A DNA stretch of 64,000 nt from Microbulbifer variabilis (GTDB lineage: Bacteria; Pseudomonadota; Gammaproteobacteria; Pseudomonadales; Cellvibrionaceae). Of this stretch, positions 61,098 through 64,000 are shown piece after piece (position 1 is the first letter of the stretch; the number at the start of each line of letters is the position of its first letter). The notes under the pieces were generated by a model. The model had not been told where the DNA came from. It did not search any database and saw only the letters and a program-made list of their open reading frames with translations. The stretch spans positions 2,649,001 through 2,713,000 of the forward strand of contig NZ_CP092418.1 of assembly GCF_023716485.1 (NCBI RefSeq), written 5' to 3'. A program made the position numbers and the translations under genes.

Positions 61098-61649
61098 ATG
61101 ACTAAGTTCACCACCTACCTGTCAGCTGTCTTACTAGCTGGATGTAGCGCCACCACAAGCATCACACAAAAAAGTGCTAGTGAAGTTCGTCAGGCGGTAA
61201 CGATACATAATAGTTCCGAAAATAACGCAACTGGATATAGCGGCCCTCCAATGCAGGCAACCACCGATGGCTCGGATCACAACCTGTATTACTATATGCT
61301 ACGTGCTCTTGCCCCCAAGAATGGCGGAAGCCCCCAATACCAACTGCGTATTGATATCACATACCGGGAAAACTGGCGCAACTATGACACAGCCACATTT
61401 AGTGGTGGAAACGAGGTTGAGCTATCCCAACTCGATCGAAAAGTCCTCAACTGTGCATCAGCATTTAAATGCATGCTTGAAGAAACTCTGGAAGTCACAT
61501 TGAGTGAAAATCAGATCACCAATGCTCTCAAGAAGCGAGAAAGCCTTAGAGTGAAACTTTATGCAAAGTCAGGTCATCGCTCGGTTATCGAAGTGCCCAG
61601 CTCTTATCTGATGGGTTTTTACTCCAGTATTGTCAATAGACGGGGCTAA
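61098..61649 (+). CDS. Putative outer-membrane lipoprotein
   Basis: A 183-residue protein with a short lipoprotein signal (MTKFTTYLSAVLLAGCSATT, lipobox LAGC with Cys16). The mature part is a mostly beta domain (YQLRIDITYRENWRNYDTAT) with two Cys in LNCASAFKCML. No family recognised. It has its own ribosome site (GGGAAAAG) and stands divergent from the patatin gene. Confidence 0.75.
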   Translation: MTKFTTYLSAVLLAGCSATTSITQKSASEVRQAVTIHNSSENNATGYSGPPMQATTDGSDHNLYYYMLRALAPKNGGSPQYQLRIDITYRENWRNYDTATFSGGNEVELSQLDRKVLNCASAFKCMLEETLEVTLSENQITNALKKRESLRVKLYAKSGHRSVIEVPSSYLMGFYSSIVNRRG

Positions 61650-61799
61650 AAACAGGAAGGCCATCACAATTACTTATTGTGTGACCTTTAAATTGTGGGA
61701 TCTCTGAGTAGCTCCGGAATACCTATACAGACTTCAGCACCTGGCTCGCTTAACAAGGCAAAGTCTTCATAACAGGTTTGTGAATAGTCTGAACACTCG

Positions 61800-61852
61800 C
61801 AAAAAAAATAGAGCCGAAAGCCTGGCGGGATCATTCAGATATTCCCAGGCTT
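61800..61852 (-). terminator. Terminator after the epimerase gene
   Basis: On the minus strand AAGCCTGG (61845-61852) pairs with CCAGGCTT (61818-61825) across a 19-nt loop, and a T8 run follows 9 nt later. Confidence 0.7.
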
Positions 61853-61866
61853 CTATAATCTACAAA

Positions 61867-62805
61867 CTATGATTTCTGCAGGCTTTCAGCAGTCTTAGCA
61901 AGCCCCTCTTCTACCGTTACCGGTGGCTGCCAATCAAGCAGGTTCATAGTTTTTCCAATATCCACTTGCAAAGAACCACATAGACGATCGGCAACAGCCC
62001 TTTTCCCCAGTAGGGAGAGAGTAAAGATCAGAACAGATACTGGCACAGGCATCAATAGAGCCCGGCACCTTAGGCTCCTTGAAAGCCGCCTCAATAAATC
62101 CGTGATAGACATATCAAGACCATCAGATACAAGGAAGACTTGATTTCTTGCGTTCGGGTGTTCAATACAAACTGTGATCAAGTCGATCAAGTTGTAGACA
62201 GAAACCAGGCTGCGCCGATTGTTAATTGAACCTAACGGCAGTGGAATACCTTTCTGCAGCCAACGCATCATGGATTGAAAGTTAGCTTTTACTCCAGGTC
62301 CATAGACTAGTGGTGGACGAATAATCACCACTTCCAGGTCAGTTTCCTCTGCCAGAGCAAGTAAGGCATCCTCAGCTTCTTTTTTTGAAATCCCATAGGG
62401 GTCTACAGGATTTGAGGGCTCCTCTGCGGTAAATGGGCCCCTGCCAGTAGTGGATTCCCCATTCACCTTAATAGAGCTTAAGAAAATAAACCTTTTTACT
62501 CCTGAAGATGCAGCTTGGCGGGCCAGTTGTAAGGTACCTTCCAAGTTGACTTTACGAAACTCTGCCAAGGGGTCGGCAGTACTTTCTTGCATCACATGAA
62601 CTCTCGCGGCAGTATGGATCACCACATCAATATTGTTCAGTGTGGTACCCCAGTCAGTTTCCGCATCAATACGAGGTACATAAAGCCCCCCTTCTACCTC
62701 CTGGCGATACACGGGCAGTACCTTGACCCTTTTAGATCGCAGGGCTGATAAAAGAGCACTTCCAATAAAACCACTGGCACCGGTCAACAATACTCGCTCT
62801 TCCAC
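61867..62805 (-). CDS. NAD-dependent sugar epimerase/dehydratase
   Basis: An extended SDR enzyme of the WbpV/GalE-like group that acts on UDP-sugars in O-antigen or exopolysaccharide synthesis. It has the dinucleotide motif TGASGFIGS near the N-terminus, the catalytic Tyr-x3-Lys in YGISKKEAE and the LSSIKVNGES strand with Ser. A GTG at 62805 (VEERVLLTGASG) with a G-rich site is preferred; the frame is open to a TTG at 62823. In pseudomonads such a gene precedes the WbpL transferase. About 312 residues. Confidence 0.85.
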   Translation of the reverse strand: MEERVLLTGASGFIGSALLSALRSKRVKVLPVYRQEVEGGLYVPRIDAETDWGTTLNNIDVVIHTAARVHVMQESTADPLAEFRKVNLEGTLQLARQAASSGVKRFIFLSSIKVNGESTTGRGPFTAEEPSNPVDPYGISKKEAEDALLALAEETDLEVVIIRPPLVYGPGVKANFQSMMRWLQKGIPLPLGSINNRRSLVSVYNLIDLITVCIEHPNARNQVFLVSDGLDMSITDLLRRLSRSLRCRALLMPVPVSVLIFTLSLLGKRAVADRLCGSLQVDIGKTMNLLDWQPPVTVEEGLAKTAESLQKS

Positions 62806-63014
62806 AAGCCCCGCCCATATCAATTAATTTCATAAGGAAGTAGTTTACAGATGGGAAAGCATTGAGTCACTGGTGGAAGGGCTGACGATAAAGAGCCTCT
62901 AAACGGGTAGCCTGAAGATAAAAGTATCTTGGCTAAGCAATGATTAGACGACTCAAAAGTGTTCAGCAAGAGGGGATTTAATACTCTCTTATCTATTATT
63001 CGACTATTCGACCT

Positions 63015-63698
63015 TTAGTTTTGATCTCTAAGGCTGCAAAACCGAAGCTGAGCTTTGCCAGCATTTTTCACTCTGGCTCTGACATTCTCTAGAGCCCGCC
63101 CATGGGGTTCTGTAGTTTCTGCGGTTCCCCATTTAATCTCCCACTTTTCTCGGGCTGCCAAGCAAGCCTTGGCTTGCCGATAATGCCAGCGAGCCTCAGC
63201 GCAGGGGTTAAGATCTCTGGGAACCTTGCGGTCACAGATACGGTGGTATCTTTTACGGGCCAAATTAGCTTTAAAGTCTTTGTCTATTACCGCATCAAAG
63301 TGGCGAATAGACGAAGCTATAATCCTTTGCGGTGTCGCGCCCCCCCTAGCATTAGCCCTAGAAGGGATAGCCCAGCGTAACGTGGTTAACGCGGGCTGAT
63401 CTGAGAAAAAACCAATGGGTGAAACGGCTAACAGTTTCCTCTTAGACAAACATATTACTGGAACCGGGCTAGTGCCACCCAAAGGAAGCTTCTTTAGATA
63501 GTAACTAGTCGTTAACCTATTAGGCGTTGGCCATGTCGTTAACCTATGAGACGTTGACCATTTAGAGGCACTAAAACCATTTAAAGGGTCGGTATCAAAC
63601 CCCATAGTGCCGGCTGAGAATGTGGAAATGACAACTATCAATAGACCGCTTAAACCAATTAGTGACTCTCCAATCCGTTTATTACCATTTGTAGGCAT
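63015..63698 (-). CDS. Unknown protein with N-terminal membrane segment
   Basis: A 227-residue frame with a hydrophobic segment near 12-30 (LIGLSGLLIVVISTFSAGT) and a basic, Arg/Ala/Lys-rich C-terminal half. A 27-bp tandem duplication lies at 63508-63561 within it. The N-terminal region has no recognised domain, and codon use is not clearly that of the core genes. It is possibly a real membrane-anchored protein; a chance frame cannot be ruled out. Confidence 0.45.
   Translation of the reverse strand: MPTNGNKRIGESLIGLSGLLIVVISTFSAGTMGFDTDPLNGFSASKWSTSHRLTTWPTPNRLTTSYYLKKLPLGGTSPVPVICLSKRKLLAVSPIGFFSDQPALTTLRWAIPSRANARGGATPQRIIASSIRHFDAVIDKDFKANLARKRYHRICDRKVPRDLNPCAEARWHYRQAKACLAAREKWEIKWGTAETTEPHGRALENVRARVKNAGKAQLRFCSLRDQN
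63508..63561. repeat. Imperfect 27-bp tandem repeat
   Basis: Two adjacent 27-bp units (63508-63534 and 63535-63561), each containing GTCGTTAACCTAT, differ at a handful of positions. In the minus frame they encode the repeated RLTT segments. Confidence 0.8.
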
Positions 63699-63843
63699 AA
63701 GCAGATCCTAATAAATTTAGATGCCCGGACAGTCCGAAGCGAGAGACTTAAACTGTAAACAAACTAAAACGCTAGTCTAGTGTCGCGAAGCTTAAGCCCC
63801 AACTACGCTCTTTCGGAGAAATCAAACTTGCCTACGTCAAGAC

Positions 63844-64000
63844 TTAAAGGTGTTTTTGTAGTTCTTTTTGATTTAGCACTGGGGTAATCCAAATTTCCGC
63901 ACCCAGAGCTGAAAAAAACTTTTCGTTATAAGCCATCAGATGATCCTGCCGCTTCTCCTCAAGAATAAAAATAGCCGCGCGCTTACCATCCTCTAAAAAG
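63844..64000 (-). CDS. C-terminal end of an unknown protein (partial)
   Basis: The frame runs from the window edge to a TAA at 63844-63846 and reads LEDGKRAAIFILEEKRQDHL and on, ending VLNQKELQKHL. Only 51 residues are visible, so the family cannot be named. The next gene upstream on this strand is outside the window. Confidence 0.6.
   Translation of the reverse strand, partial: FLEDGKRAAIFILEEKRQDHLMAYNEKFFSALGAEIWITPVLNQKELQKHL

Noticed and set aside
60675..61105. Two short frames (minus 60675-60872, plus 60920-61105) between patatin and lipoprotein genes
   Set aside because: No ribosome sites, no recognisable content, and AT-rich DNA; treated as non-coding.

Overview
The window is chromosomal DNA of a gammaproteobacterium, most likely a marine Cellvibrionales member close to Microbulbifer. 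The basis is the gene order yceD-rpmF-plsX-fabD-fabG-acpP-fabF beside maf, an HAD phosphatase, rluC and a long rne. The genus is an inference from layout and protein flavour; it was not tested by a search.

Layout. (1) 1-10.9 kb is core genome: a leftward fatty-acid and phospholipid operon, rightward maf, leftward rluC with an HAD phosphatase, and rne behind a leader of nearly 800 nt. (2) 11.0-45.6 kb is a P2-related prophage integrated in tRNA-Ser(UGA). A perfect 59-bp repeat of the tRNA 3' part marks both ends, and a second short repeat, probably the integrase arm sites, lies inside each end. The phage has a P2-type head (gpQ, P, O, N, M, L homologues), a contractile tail with DUF2586 sheath and DUF2597 tube, a lysis cassette, an Ogr-like late activator, a primase-helicase, a lysogeny switch and an integrase. 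Cargo genes of unknown role sit at both ends. (3) 45.7-47.7 kb holds an orphan umuD with an SOS box, an SRAP-family protein and an integron-like cassette (CbrC family) with attC-like sites. (4) 47.7-49.0 kb is an IS3-family element that cuts an attC and a phage gene. (5) 49.0-58.8 kb is a decaying lambdoid-type prophage remnant. It has terminase subunits, gpZ, a holin, an M15 endolysin, an antiterminator-like gene, ssb, rusA and a replication gene, several of them broken by frameshifts or in-frame stops, plus small secreted proteins. Its far end is fused to a truncated second SRAP gene. (6) 59.3-64 kb holds a membrane-anchored patatin-like lipase, a lipoprotein, a sugar-nucleotide epimerase of polysaccharide type and unknown genes.

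How the genes work together. The first cluster supplies fatty acyl-ACP and acyl-phosphate for membrane synthesis, together with ribosomal and RNA-processing genes. Prophage 1 looks nearly complete, but the terminase endonuclease gene gpM and one small tail-end gene carry in-frame stops, so whether it can be induced is open. The most notable signals are a dnaX-type slippery site in the tail chaperone, two amber codons inside otherwise continuous phage genes, the tRNA terminator swap at the integration site, an iteron-like GGTAAC cluster, the isolated attC cassette and the uncharacterised cargo pairs at the prophage ends.
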